DNA of 64,000 bases from Liopterus haemorrhoidalis. Lineage: Eukaryota > Arthropoda > Insecta > Coleoptera > Dytiscidae. The position numbers were made by a program, and so were the translations under genes. The stretch spans positions 23,791,279 through 23,855,278 of the forward strand of contig OZ020611.1 of the NCBI GenBank assembly GCA_963971575.1, written 5' to 3'. This document shows positions 32,159-43,432 of the stretch, one piece after another; the first letter of the stretch is position 1, and each line of letters begins with the position of its first letter. Below the pieces are notes generated by a model, which saw nothing but the letters and a program-made list of their open reading frames with translations, did not search any database and had not been told where the DNA came from.

Positions 32159-33615
32159 TGAGCCGTTTATTTTGAAAGTGGCATAAGTCACTTTGTTTTT
32201 AAATCAAGATATTTAAGGGTTTCTGTTTTAATATGTTTAAAAATATTGTTGGCAACTTTCGAGAAGATTTACTTGTATTTGTTGTCTCAGGATACTTAAA
32301 TTTTTATCAGTATAAATAATTTCGTATAATCATTGAAAATACACATTTTTTTATAACTGAAAGTGACTTATGCCACTTTCAAAATAAAGAGTTTATAAAA
32401 CTCAGTGACTTGTATTAATTTTGTCCGATGTATTTTACTGAAGCAATGTTTTGAAAGGACAATAATTTAAGAAAATTGATGAAAATAGATGACAAATATA
32501 ATAATATTTTATATCATGTATTTCATATAAAGGTTTATTCAAGAATTTTTTTTTCTATATTCATAAAAAAATACAAAAATAATTAGTACATTTGACACAT
32601 AAGTATAAGTAATTTATTATTATAACATATTGCTCATAAAAATACATCATTTTAATTTAATCGTCGTCATTAATAGGAGTGATTCAGTCCTCGGAACTCG
32701 TATTTTGCTTCAAATTTTTAAAATAATTATGGTATATTGGAGGTGTGTAAGGAAGAAAGTCCATCATGCCTTTATATTTTGCTGAAATAACAGAACGAGA
32801 ACCAGCGTATAACAAATATTCATACAAATTGATTCAGCGGGAATTTCAAATCTAATTTGACAATAAAATCTTTTCAGGAACAAAATTAAAAATATACTTG
32901 TATTTATATATTTATATATCTCATACAATCTTCGTGCTTAAAAAAAAAATAATGAATTTAATTCATATAAAATAGGTTTGTGTTCATGTACATAATAAGG
33001 ATTATTTTTTATAGAAATATTTACAGTTACAAGTAAGGAGTATTTAAAGAAATTGTACAATGACAAACAGCCTTTACGTATGCAATATATTATTAAAAAC
33101 GTTTACTGTCAAACAACCTTTACTTTTGTGATATATTATAGTGTTAAGTGTAGCATCAAGTCAAATCTTGTCGGTTGTATGCGTCTAATTTATCGGTGGT
33201 TCCAGCCCGCCATGACTAAGCCGCATAGAATAAAAATATATATTCCTGGTTCCACAGCGGAACCACTAGGCCTGAAAGGGTTAAAAAATACTGAAAATAA
33301 GTTAAAACAATACTTCACACACACTTCACATCTCACTTTCAATAAAACATTAATTTTAATTCTTTTCCACTAAGCCCCACAATTAATTTTCTAAATACAG
33401 CGACTTACGCCACTTTCAAAATAAACGTCTTTGTTATACCGTTTACTAGCAAAACTTCTCTCGAAAATATCTCAATAGTTTTCAACACACTGGTTTAAAT
33501 TATTTCACAAATGAAAAGATACCGTTAAAATGTAATCATTGTCATCAATAACTTGATTTATATAAGTCATTTTTTTGAAAAAGTGACTTATGCCACTTTC
33601 AAAATAAACGGCTCA
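32159..33615. mobile_element. 1457-bp TA-flanked DNA transposon of unidentified family
   Basis: Termini TGAGCCGTTTATTTTGAAAG and the complement are matched over about 38 bp (continuing TGGCATAAGTCACTTT). TA lies at 32157-32158 and 33616-33617. The motif GTGACTTATGCCACTTTC recurs internally at 32360 and, slightly changed, at 33400. A minus-strand coding remnant is at 32684-32860. Confidence 0.78.
32684..32836 (-). pseudogene. C-terminal coding remnant of the 32.2-kb transposon
   Basis: The minus-strand frame reads INLYEYLLYAGSRSVISAKY, then KGMMDFLPYTPPIYHNYFKN and ends SSED before TGA at 32686-32684. The arrangement V---KY--M-D-LPYIPPIYH-(F/Y) feels like the C-terminus of a transposon-encoded protein, but I cannot name the family. 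Upstream is a stop, so only about 50 residues survive. Confidence 0.35.
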
Positions 33616-34115
33616 TATATCAGTTAATCGACTAGAGCAAAAATCGACAAAGCTACTAACAAACAAAATATGAAAGGCCGAGGGAAGAAACCGAAAGAAG
33701 AACGATAAATACATTCTTATCTGGTGCCAGAATGACAGAATGCCTAATAAACACGTCAGAATGGCTTAACTTGTTTAATGAGCGTAACAAATCAAGTAGC
33801 ACACAAAGAGAATAACTTAATGAAAGAACGAAAGCACGATAGTGCAACAGACAAACTAAGTGACAGAGCGATAGAACTATATACCTATGTATTGACTAGA
33901 GTAGTAGATACCAACCATTTTAATTATGCAGCACAGTTAGTATTACTTAGAAAAAGAGTGACACCCCGTGGGAAAATTAGAAAATAGATTATATAAAAAT
34001 GATAACAGGAAACAAAAAAAAATATTCTACAAAAAAAAAAAAAAATAAATAAATAAATAAGTGTCGCGAACTGTGAATTTTTACGTATTTTATGGTAACA
34101 TAATATTTTACCTAT

Positions 34116-34560
34116 AGTTGACAGGTAATAGGATTCGGACCAGTCAGAAAATAAAACAAAATTTACTTTAAATTAGATTTAATTTAAATCTTCATCAGAG
34201 CTACACCGGTGGACGACCGGAGGATATGATGTGTTTTTTATTAATTTTAAATTGTTATTTTTTAAGTAACTAAGGTATTGTAAATTTAACTTTGTTTTTA
34301 ATCTTTAACTTATATTTGATACGTTTTCACTTTTTAATAATTATGTTATGTTGTATTTTAAATTCTGACCATTTTGTAATTCTTGTTTTAACTACTTGAC
34401 CAGTTGAATTTGAACATTATTATATCTTATACATGTAATCTTACTGTGTTTATTAATTCTATATATCTTATATGTTCTTATATATTCTATGTAGCTCTGA
34501 TGAAGATTTAAATTAAATCGAAACGTTAGTGAAGTTAGTAAATTTTGTTTTCATAACATG
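34116..34560. mobile_element. PLE remnant with inverted 3' ends
   Basis: A minus-strand PLE 3' end (34116-34205, GGATTCGGACCAGTCAGAAA) and a plus-strand 3' end (34491-34555, with CTGATGA and CGAAACGTTAG) flank about 290 bp of AT-rich sequence. The right end is truncated after TTTTGTTTTC. No coding remains. It belongs to the same family as the 15.6-kb pair. Confidence 0.65.
34485..34545 (+). ncRNA. hammerhead-like core in PLE remnant
   Basis: CTGATGA (34497-34503), an extra A, stem GATTT...AAATC, GAAA and ACGT TAGTGAAG. The core residues are intact. The upstream strand (TTCTATGTAGCT) pairs only weakly with the downstream strand, so stem I is short in this copy. Confidence 0.45.
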
Positions 34561-35427
34561 AGCGTTAACATAACATGATTTCCAAACATGTTATTTTAAC
34601 GCTTTTTCGAAAATACAGACACTTATATATCTTTCCGAAAAATAACTTGAAGAAAATTCCGGTTCTGTTCACACCAATATGCATTACTCCAATTATGTTT
34701 AGTTTTTTTACAGGCAAAAGGACCAATTTTTGGGAACTTTTTAAGAAAAATCGCACAAAATAAAATGATTTAAAAAATATTCATTCTCATCATTCCTTTA
34801 ATATACGCTTCAGGAGCTTTAATTTTACAAAAACGCAAAAGATTTTGCATCTTTCGATAATATAATTTAATCAAGACTTTCTGTTGTACTATTCCGGTTC
34901 ACAATAATGCATATTTTCCAGATTTTTTGACCAATTCTTCTAGGTTATGAGGAATGGAACAAATCGTTGTAGAACATTTTTGGCAAATAATCTCTTCTCT
35001 TATAGCCAGTTGCTAAAGAACAAGTTAAATGTTTTACCTCGAGTTATCCTTAACTTAAGGAAAAATAATATTTTTTTTATGTTGTTTTGACAAGATTATT
35101 CTACTTATCGATCTTTCGTTTAATAGCCAATAAAAATTTTAATCATATTTTTTGAAAAATCCATAAATGGAAACATTTCTTGAGCAATACGTTGTTTCGA
35201 GTTCTTTCTTTTTCTGTCCGCGAGTGAAAGAAATGTATATGCGTGCCATATTCCAACTCTGTAGATGACCATGATTTCTACTATAAAGATAAAAGATGGA
35301 TATATGAATGTTTGTATATGGGATTCCTCATTAAACCTACGAAATCCTACAAGAACAAAATTTGAAAATTTCTTTTTGAGTTTAATTTGAATTAGAAATC
35401 TGATAGTTTGGGCCTCAGAGCAAAGTA

Positions 35428-35977
35428 CAGAGTTCGGCAGAGAGGTATGATATTTTTAAAATGACAGTTACGCCTGCTTGGGTGGTCACACAGAGTTCGG
35501 AATGGTTGGTATCTACTCATCAACAGGAGCCAGTTCAGTAACAATGGAGCCTTGGTCTGTAGCACATCGTGTGTTTATTTACAACACCTTCATTGAAATG
35601 GATCGTTCTGTGGTGCTCACACAGCGACGATTTCGAAACCTTTAAAAAAGCCTACCTAAAAGCTTAAGCTTACATTAACGAACCACGTACTCTTGAAGAG
35701 CTTTCCGAAAACATAACGCGAGAAATTTGAAGGATTCCACGTGCCATGCTTGAACATTGTATGGACAATTTCGCCACTCGTCTATAAGAATGCCTCGACA
35801 AAAATGGACGCCACCTAACTGATGTGATTTTTCAAAGTTGATTATTTTTTCGAAAATAAATGTGTAATTTTTGCAAATGGCAATGTACCAGTTATGTATA
35901 AAAACAAAAATTTTGAAATTGGTTCGAAATTAAATGTGTGTCTTTCTAAAAACATCATACCTCTCTGCCGAATTCTG
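35428..35977 (+). mobile_element. 550-bp internally deleted Tc1/mariner-type element (VISITOR/rosa-like group)
   Basis: Termini CAGAGTTCGGCAGAGAGGTA and its near complement (TACCTCTCTGCCGAATTCTG) are flanked by TA (35426-35427, 35978-35979). Remnant coding at 35543-35841 gives the N-terminal EPWSVAHRVFIYNTFIEMDR and RRFRN. After a large deletion it gives the C-terminal IPRAMLEHCMDNFATRL and CLDKNGRHLTDVIFQS, broken by several stops. All catalytic Asp residues are missing. Confidence 0.82.
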
Positions 35978-35999
35978 TATAAGTAGTAATCTGAAATCA

Positions 36000-36780
36000 T
36001 TGACGTAAATAGTGTAATCTTAATTAAGTGTAAATAAATTTTCCTAATAGAAAATTCTGCGTTTAATGTGAAGCGCTATTTATTTTTTTCTAGTTTAGGA
36101 GTACGTAACCAAAAAAGAACACTCTTTTAGGGGGTAATCCTCGTTAATCTTCTGTTGAACATATATATCGAAATTTTAACTGCATTAGATACAATTTTAA
36201 CGTTTACATAATTTGAAAATGTTACATATAGTACAAATATTTAATTGAAAAACAAATAAAAGCATTCACATAAAATGTTTGACGGCACATCACATAAGAA
36301 ATCACAATAACAATTTCATCTGAAACTGAAATGAAAAATCTGTAAAATATAACGAAATGAACAAGTGTATGACGTCTGCACGAGACACTTAAATTATTTA
36401 GCCAAAGAAATATAAATTACTGAGAGCAGCAATAGCGTGACGTACAATCTTTTAATTATAATTGCACTGTTGCAATATCAATACTTGGTAAGTTTCGGGC
36501 ACGAAAACATGCTCCTATCATGGAAACGTCACTTCTCGTTCCTTACTTCATTATTAAATATTGTATTTTATTGTAGCATATAACGTGCAGGGTGAATGCC
36601 TCACAAACATGAAATCATTTTATTTTTTCTCAAATAAGAAAAAGACGGCTCACATTAATAATTTTACACTCGTCTCAACTTGAGCCTGTTTTCAACGTTC
36701 GTAGTTGCTGGGTTTAAATTGAGAAAAACCTTGAGTTTATTATAGATTCTAAAAACTGGAACGAACATACTACCTGGACC
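36000..36780. other. AT-rich non-coding stretch
   Basis: No coding or repeat structure that I can support was seen between the deleted Tc1/mariner element and the pogo fragment. Confidence 0.4.
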
Positions 36781-36797
36781 ATAATTATTTATTACTT

Positions 36798-37215
36798 GCC
36801 GTATTTTTCGGACAATAAGACGCACCGGACGATAAGACGCACCCTAAATTTATGAGACAATTTTTAGAAAGAATATTTATTATTACAATAACTTGTACCA
36901 GCAACATTCTGTTCATCTTCACTTTCTGTACTATCACTCGTCTCGTTAATGTCATTGTTCGTATTATTTTCATCTGAACTATTGTAGTCAATCTTTTCAA
37001 AAACCAAGTCATCTTCGATACTATCCAATGCGTTGCTTATACCAAATTTCTTAAAAGACTTTATAATCGTCTTTTCTTTTACAGCTTCCCATGAATTTTT
37101 TACCCAGGTACTTTTGAAATTGTCGTCCGTTTCATCCGTTGCTGTAACTTCGCGATTTGGCTTTATCATTCGTTTGTTCCACTCTTCCTGCATAAAATTA
37201 TTAAATGGTGTATTA
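36798..37215 (-). pseudogene. pogo/Tigger-type transposase C-terminal fragment with element end
   Basis: The left edge carries CCGTATTTTTCGGACAATAA and GACGCACC, the terminal sequence typical of pogo/Tigger MITEs. The minus-strand frame 37193-36864 encodes STWVKNSWEAVKEKTIIKSF, then KKFGISNALDSIEDDLVFE and an acidic tail with SSDENNTNND. The W-W--V----I--SF-KCGISNALDG-EDD pattern marks the C-terminus of DDE_1 (pogo/CENP-B-like) transposases. Another terminal sequence, in the same orientation, is at 37365-37390, so a second truncated copy adjoins. Confidence 0.72.
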
Positions 37216-37359
37216 ATCGACCCAAGGGTTGTCGTTGACTTGTAAGGCCTCTACAAATTACTAATTATGTATACATTTCTATTATATTTTCTTGGTTGAT
37301 TCTGTTTTATGCGCTCCGAATTGATTCCACACTATCGCACACTTTTGAAACCTGTATAA

Positions 37360-37480
37360 GGCACCTGTATCTTCGGACCATAAGACGCACCCCAATTGTG
37401 AGTCGATTTTTCTGTATTTTATTTTTCTCAAATAAGAGAGACGACGCACACAAATTGTTTGAACAAAGGACACAGCCATC
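37360..37480. mobile_element. second pogo-like terminus
   Basis: GTATCTTCGGACCATAAGAC followed by GCACCCC repeats the terminus seen at 36798 in the same orientation. It is not the inverted partner of that end, so it is a fragment of another copy. The right part (AAATAAGAGAGACGACGCAC) is a diverged internal sequence. Confidence 0.5.
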
Positions 37481-38395
37481 TTATGGCTCTCCTCCGCTTA
37501 ATTACAGCTAGCTATATAATTCATGTTTCAATATTGTTTAATGTTGTCATGTGTGTTTCTTAATAAATATAGACAGATATGCTGTTCTGGCTGTTTTAAG
37601 TTTATATACAGTGTTAACGGGGTTTTGGCACCCATATTTGTGTTATTATTCATAAAAAGTCACAGCTCCGCATATAATCTCCGGTCTTCGGACTGTTTAT
37701 AAAAAGGTCCTAGCACCTCATCAGTTCTTCGCTTTTCCCTGAAGCCGCAATAAAGATAAGTATTAGCATTTAGTCTCCCTGCAGCATCTAATCCTTATCC
37801 TTTTAGAAGCGCTGAACAGCCGTCACGTCTATACGTGTTATTTATTGCTAGGCAGACATCAACATAAACCGGAGCATCCTAGCAGTTGCTGCGGAACACC
37901 AAGATTTACCACCAGCACCAATCCTTCCATCCATCCAGTCCATTTACTCTGTTCCCGGCGATCATCCATAAGGGCACTGGTCCTTCGAACTGGTCGGCCG
38001 AACTTCTAGCCAGTTGCAGGCATTGTCAAATATACCTAGTTTGTCAAATATTTGACAATGTCATCAAGTGACGTCGTGATTACCTGACGACGTAGTTTAC
38101 AACGCTTTATTCAACTGGGTCTAAGTGGTACTGTAGCCATCTTTCCAAGGTGTAACTAAAATTTCACACAGACATGCTATTCTTCAGTCAGGTGCATCTT
38201 AAAAATCTCCAGGGTAGAGAAAACCGAATGACAAAAACAGTTATTAAAATTCCAACGAAATAACGTCAAGAAACACTGACTGAAAAGCCCACTCCATGAA
38301 TTTGCATTTGTTGTATGATCGCTTTATTTACAACGCAACATCCAGTTGTTAGGAGTTCAAAAATAAGGTACCAATCTCGAGAAGTTTAGAGCATC

Positions 38396-38708
38396 TGCCA
38401 TATAATGATAGAAAAACTTGGTCTCCCCTTACTGGCAATTCGAAGAATCCAAGGTGACCTGATCCAGATGTATCGAATAAAAATAGGAAAATTCTCCACA
38501 AACATGTCCTCAATATTTCACCTAAAAGTTGACCTACGTCTTCGTGGTCACCACTTAAGGCTGAAGCATGAAAAATAACGCTCTCAGCAACGTAAAAACA
38601 TCCTGTCCAACCATTTATTCGACATCTGGACTTCTCTCCTGGACGAAGCAGTCTCGGACCACTGTATTAACAGTTTTAAAAGCAAATTTGACTTCTTGTT
38701 TTCTTAAA
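38396..38708 (+). pseudogene. LINE C-terminal coding fragment
   Basis: The frame reads IEKLGLPLLAIRRIQGDLIQ, MYRIKIGKFSTN and LRLRGHHLRLKHEK, then LSNHLFDIWTSLLDEAV and SFKSKFDFLFS before a stop. The LGLPSL--RR-RGDLI--Y-I pattern with RGH-L-L and W-SLPD-VV is the C-terminal end of many CR1/Jockey-group LINEs. At least one frame break is present (before IEKL and after LKHEK). Confidence 0.65.
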
Positions 38709-38735
38709 AATTAATAATAATTATTATATAAACTA

Positions 38736-39587
38736 GGGACAGTCAATAATTAGGTCACAAACTGATGTTGGAAAGCTGAAAATAGCAGTGAGCTATTTTC
38801 AAAAGTGTCATTAGGTGGCAGCACAATCCAGCTTGATAACACTTATGTAACAGTTGCCGTGTGCGTGCGCAGGCAGTATTAAAATGGCAACCGTGCTCGA
38901 AGAGTATACTGTGGAAGAGCAGCGTGGTGTTGTGCGTTTTTTGTGGGCCAAAGGACTTCCTGCAAAGGATATCCATAAGGAAATGTATCCTGTTTACAGT
39001 GAAAAGTGTTTGTCGTGTAAAGCAATGTAAAACTGCGTCGATAAATTCTCTCAAGGGCGCTCAGAAGTTATTGACGAACACCGAACTGAGCGCTCCGATC
39101 AAATTGCTAATGATGCAACAATTTGACGGGTGGAAGAGATGGTTCTAGCTAACAGGCGAGTTACAATAGACAGCATAGCAATTCTCATGGTTTGGTCTAC
39201 GAAATTATGCACAGTATTATGCCAGGCCTCATTCGGCCCGATTGACCAGGGAGAGAATTGAAGAATTAGGGTGGCAGCTTTTTGAACATCCGGCTTACAG
39301 TCCCGACCTAGCCCCAAGCGACTTTCATCTATTTGGTTCACTCAAAAAGCTCCACTCTTGGCGGCAAAGGTCTCGCGAGTGATAACGATGTTGAACGAGA
39401 AGTACGCATGTGGCTGAGACTGCAGCCCAAAGGCTTTTATACAGCAGACATTCGGGCATTAATTAAGCGATGGGATGAGTGTATTAATGTTAGTGGCTAC
39501 TTTGTTGAAAAATAAAACTTGTTTTTAGCTAAGTATTTCTTTGAGTATTTTTTAAATAGCCTTTTGTGACTTAATTACTGACTTTCG
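38736..39587 (+). mobile_element. mariner (DD34D) element, internally deleted, second copy of the 19.5-kb family
   Basis: Inverted termini share AGTCARTAATTARGTCACAA and TA lies outside both ends (38734-38735, 39588-39589). The element is 852 bp and carries the same internal deletion as the copy at 19547-20782. It is inserted in the 3' region of a LINE. Confidence 0.85.
38884..39515 (+). pseudogene. mariner transposase, internally deleted and frameshifted
   Basis: ATG at 38884 starts MATVLEEYTVEEQRGVVRFL, then WAKGLPAKDIHKEMYPVYS; a stop follows at AKAM. Later pieces read ANRRVTIDSIA-like, then the shared deletion junction, then RPHSARLTRERIEELGWQLF in another frame and the SPDLAPSDFHLF block with the third catalytic Asp. 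The C-terminal IKRWDECINVSGYFVEK is intact to TAA. First and second catalytic Asp are missing. Confidence 0.8.
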
Positions 39588-39742
39588 TATTTATGTTACC
39601 TCTTTTTGTTTACCACTGTATATTCAGTATTGTAACATTGTCAATTGTGATTTGATTGAATATTAATGTATGCATATGTATTTTATCATTGAACACTACA
39701 AGCTACTGGCTTCTGCTCTAATCAGTGTAATAATAATAATAA

Positions 39743-40495
39743 AAGTCGACGGCAATCAATTTACAAATGACAGTTCCATCAAATAAAGAAACTGTACTTC
39801 TTCTCGATTTATGTAGGTATAGAGCAACGCGCACAGGCCTCGTATATTTATATGTAAACCTCGCATGAACTATCTAATTAATTCATTTTGCACGAGCCTT
39901 TGTAGTTTGTCATAATATTATATTAATATTCTCGTTAATTCTAAAAATAAACATCCCAAAACTATAACATAACATTCTGGTAAAATTAGCTCTATAATAC
40001 GTATTAGCTCTACAATTTACGTCGTTATAATTAATATTAGTGGTCACAATTGCAATCTTGCAAATAACCGCATGTAATTAATGTATAATGTTCTAGAAAT
40101 TGTGATATACTCGGACATTTTCATATTTCTGGTTCGCGCGTGGTTGTATGTATATATACTGTGTCTATGTGTGTGTGTGTTCACAGTATAACGCTACATA
40201 TAGCTGCACTGTGACTTTAATTCTCACAGGATAGGAACTACTTATGACCGAGTTTAAATTACAGACGTATAAAGATAAACGGTAATGTGGGTATATGACG
40301 AGTTGCTTCTATTTATAAATTAGTACAAATGCACTATATTAAACTGATTTGAAAAGGTTTCCGTGTTTAATTAAAGCTAGGGATTTATTTTACATAGCTT
40401 TGGTAAGAAGGATTTCGTTGCATTTTAAATTATCTTTTGACAAATATATAATACTATTACTTAGATGTTTCCAACTATATCAACCAAAGGATTTG
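39743..40495. other. AT-rich non-coding stretch with a short (GT)n
   Basis: A (GT)n tract lies at about 40168-40180. No coding, terminal repeat or other structure could be supported. Confidence 0.4.
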
Positions 40496-40501
40496 TATAT
40501 A

Positions 40502-41246
40502 CGAATTTTGTAAATTAAGTAACCAGACTGGCAACATAGCGTTTGATCTGGCAACATTAGGAACGCGGGACTTGGAGTGACGGCAGGAGAACATAGAATA
40601 AACCTTCAGTACGAGTGTAAACTCATTACAATAATTTTGTTGTCCGTAGCAATATTTGTCGTGAAACAGTTTTTTATAGTGCGTTCTAAAAATTAGTGAC
40701 ATTCATTTCGAGCAGCGGTGTGCTATCAGGTTTTACTTCAGAATTGGACAGGAAACTTTTGCAAAATTTCAGCAGGCCTCCGAAGACAGTGTTTTATCAA
40801 GGACGCAGGTTTTTGGTGGTTTAAGGCATTTTAAAAAGGAAGAGAGTTGATTGTTCAGATGAATCACGCAGCGCCTTGTCACACAGCATTTTCAATAAAC
40901 GAGTTTTTGGCCAGTAAAAACATTTAAGTGGCTCCTCAGACTCCTTATTCGCCTGACTTGAGTCCTTGTGATTTTTTCCTCTTCTCAAGATTGAAAAATT
41001 ACCTCAAGGGACGTCATTTTGGGACACTCGAAAACATTCAAACGTCCGTAACAGACCAGCTGAAATCAATTCCAGTATCCGAGTTCCAGCACTGCTATAA
41101 GGATTGGAAGAACCGTCTCCAACGCTGTGTGGCTTTTCAAGGAAGTTATTTTGAGGGAGACAATATTAAATTGTAATTCTATTCGAATAAAAAAATAATA
41201 ATAATAAATAAAAAAATCGGTCCGGTTACCCAATTTTCACACCTCG
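40502..41246 (+). mobile_element. mariner element, internally deleted (third family)
   Basis: The left terminus CGAATTTTGTAAATTAAGTA matches the complement of the right terminus (CGAGGTGTGAAAATTGGGTA) imperfectly; TA lies at 40500-40501 and 41247-41248. The remaining coding is the C-terminal part. Total length 745 bp. Confidence 0.72.
40858..41176 (+). pseudogene. mariner transposase C-terminal fragment
   Basis: It reads MNHAAPCHTAFSINEFLASK, then NI and a stop, then VAPQTPYSPDLSPCDFFLFS, RLKNYLKGRHFGTLENIQ and the C-terminal GSYFEGDNIKL. N-H-A-PCH replaces the usual H-D-N-APCH, so the second catalytic Asp position is changed as well as the frame being broken. YSPDLSPCDFF retains the third Asp. 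Confidence 0.72.
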
Positions 41247-41559
41247 TATAGTTCATTTAAAAACGATCCAAAGTTGCAAAATCTTATTTTGTTAAATATT
41301 AGTCGTTAATTTTCATAGAAGCGGCTTGCAAGTGGCATTTAAATATAAGTAGTTTTTTACTCAGATTAATTGCTGTCGTGGATTTTTTGTAATAGCGGTA
41401 GAAAGAGGTTAAAACTACCTGATTTTAACAAAGAAAGCTCTATATAATCCGACATATAATCTTCTCGCTGGTTACTCATAAACCACCCATTGTAATTTTC
41501 ATTGAGGTTTTATATTAATGCATATTCTTTGGGATATATTCGGAAGTCTTCGTCACACC

Positions 41560-41935
41560 GTGTTCGCCGCGATATCTTAATTTATTTTATTTGTTTTAAT
41601 TTGTGTGTTTTATATTTTATATATTTTATTTTCTGGACTATTTATTGTTTATTTATTTATTTCTGAATTATTCAAATTATGTTTTATCTACTGACACTTA
41701 ATTTATTGTTTTCCAAAACATTATGTTTTACATAACAGACTAATTTTAACTACCGAACAATTACTTTAGATCAGCTATGGTTTTTAAAACTTTATAGTCA
41801 GCTATTTTATTTTAAGTTTTGATATTTATTTGTGTAGTTCTGATGAAGAAATAAAATATTTCGAAATTGGTCAGTTAAATCTGGTTACATTATTTATGTC
41901 CACAACCCTTCCACACTAATTTATTTACAAACATA
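41560..41935 (+). mobile_element. 3' end of a second PLE-like family with hammerhead-like core
   Basis: A non-coding AT-rich segment ends with TAGTTCTGATGAAGAAATAA and GTCCACAACCCTTCCACAC. The hammerhead-like core is described at 41830-41885. No ORF is attached and the left boundary is uncertain. The sequence is not alignable with the 3-kb PLE family outside the core. Confidence 0.4.
41830..41885 (+). ncRNA. hammerhead-like motif, divergent family
   Basis: CTGATGA (41840-41846), one A, then a perfect 6-bp stem GAAATA/TATTTC with an AAA loop, then GAAA and TTGGTC followed by AGTTAAATC. TTGGTC offers a GUC-type cleavage site. Stem I could be five pairs (TGTAGTT with AGTTA, partly wobble). Confidence 0.45.
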
Positions 41936-42084
41936 ACCTACTCTATAATATTTGGAATTAAATTATAATTGCAAATTTGATATTATCAATATATCAAATT
42001 ACTGATATTATTATTTTATAACAATAGTTTTTTTAATTTAGCTGCCTTCATATTTTTTGCAGGTTTAGGACTGGTAGAAAAATA

Positions 42085-42215
42085 GTATTTTCTGTAACAA
42101 GGTTGGAATGAGAAAATTCGATGCTAGTGGAACATTCTAAGCGTGAGCCGCAGGCGAGCTTGAGGAACCACGAGTATCAATTTTTCTCATCCAACCGTAT
42201 CACAGATCCTACTTT
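42085..42215. repeat. long imperfect hairpin, about 60-bp arms
   Basis: TCTGTAACAAGGTTGGAATG and the following bases pair with the complement of TCATCCAACCGTATCACAGA over about 60 bp. The apex is AAGCGTGAGCCGCAGGCGAGCTT. The GC-rich apex contrasts with AT-rich surroundings. It could be a small foldback element or a structured RNA source. Confidence 0.55.
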
Positions 42216-42944
42216 CTCCACAACCACCAAAAAAAATTTTAACAAATAATGTTTTCAACAATCTTTTTGTTTTAATAAATAATTTAAATTACATAACAAA
42301 TTAATTAATTAGTTAAACTTATTTTTTATTTATATTTTGTTAAATTTTAGTTTAATTTTCCACACATCGGCCACTATTTTTGAACTTTTTAGTTACGTTA
42401 GTTATTTTTTAAACGACCGTTGCTTTTGTTACGCCCTATATACCGTTCGCACTACTTTTCAACGCGGAGGAATGCATACCTTACAGTGAACAATAATATC
42501 TGACAACAGGCATGAAATAATTATTCATTCACTAATGAAATTCACGCAAAATGCATAAGAAGATAAGTGCTTTAGAATAAAATTCCAACTCTTGTGTTAG
42601 AATATAAACTTTCTGTATTCAAAATTGGTTTTAGAATTGGTAAATTCTATAGTGGTCGTAGAGAAATGTTATTTTTATAATCCTCAGAATCTTCTGTTTT
42701 TTTCTTTCACTAGAAGTAGCCAGTTATTGTACCCCATCTTATTTTAACACTTTATATATTGCCGTTTTCGGTACACCTACTATTTTGCAACAAATTTCAA
42801 CACAATCATCAACTATTTCTGACAATTGTATTGTAACAATTTAGCACCACGATTTCCTTCTTGATAAAGCACCGCTTTTTATCCGTTTAACCACTATATA
42901 ATATTTAAAAAATTCAATTTTTGTTGCTTTGTTGTCCGTGGCAA

Positions 42945-43432
42945 AGAACTAATCAGGCCTGATTATACAAGACTGACCTCAACTAGATACTCGTTGAACT
43001 ATTATGCCACTAAATTTTACAATGTTCTCCCTTATGAAATAAAAAAATTACCATTGAAATCATTCAAGATCAAACTAAAATCCCTCCTAATTAACAAGGC
43101 ATTTTATAGCTTTGACGAGTATCTTAACGGACAATTTTGACAAACTTTAACAAACTTTCTACGTGACTGCAGCTTTTTCTCGCAATATATGCCTCTTAAC
43201 TTTTAATTTGTTATTTTAATATGTCTTATTTTATTGTTAAATGTACTAATATTTTTTATATTTTAATATGTCCTTTTTTTATTGTAAATTGTAATAATAT
43301 TTTTTATATTTTAATATGTTTATTTTAAATTGTACTAATTTTATTTTATATTATGACGAATGTAAAAAACTCAAATTTTATTAACATGAATAAATATTAT
43401 TATTATTATTTATTATTATAGACTAAAGTCAA
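42945..43432 (+). mobile_element. Jockey/CR1-group LINE 3' end with (TTA)n tail
   Basis: The coding remnant 42948-43139 reads ELIRPDYTRLTSTRYSLNYY, ATKFYNVLPYEIKKLPLKSF and INKAFYSFDEYL to a stop. The 3' region ends in AATAAATATTATTATTATTA. It resembles the C-terminus of the LINE at 26.6 kb (YNKLP---KKLP, FYS--EYL). Confidence 0.7.

Larger units (their letters stand above)
38370..39742 (+). mobile_element. LINE 3' end interrupted by a mariner, with (AAT)n tail
   Basis: The coding end lies at 38396-38708. Its 3' untranslated region is split by the mariner at 38736-39587, resumes at 39590 and ends in AATAATAATAATAAA at about 39728-39742. The tail resembles those of Jockey/CR1-group LINEs in the window. 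The 5' boundary and target duplication were not resolved. Confidence 0.6.
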
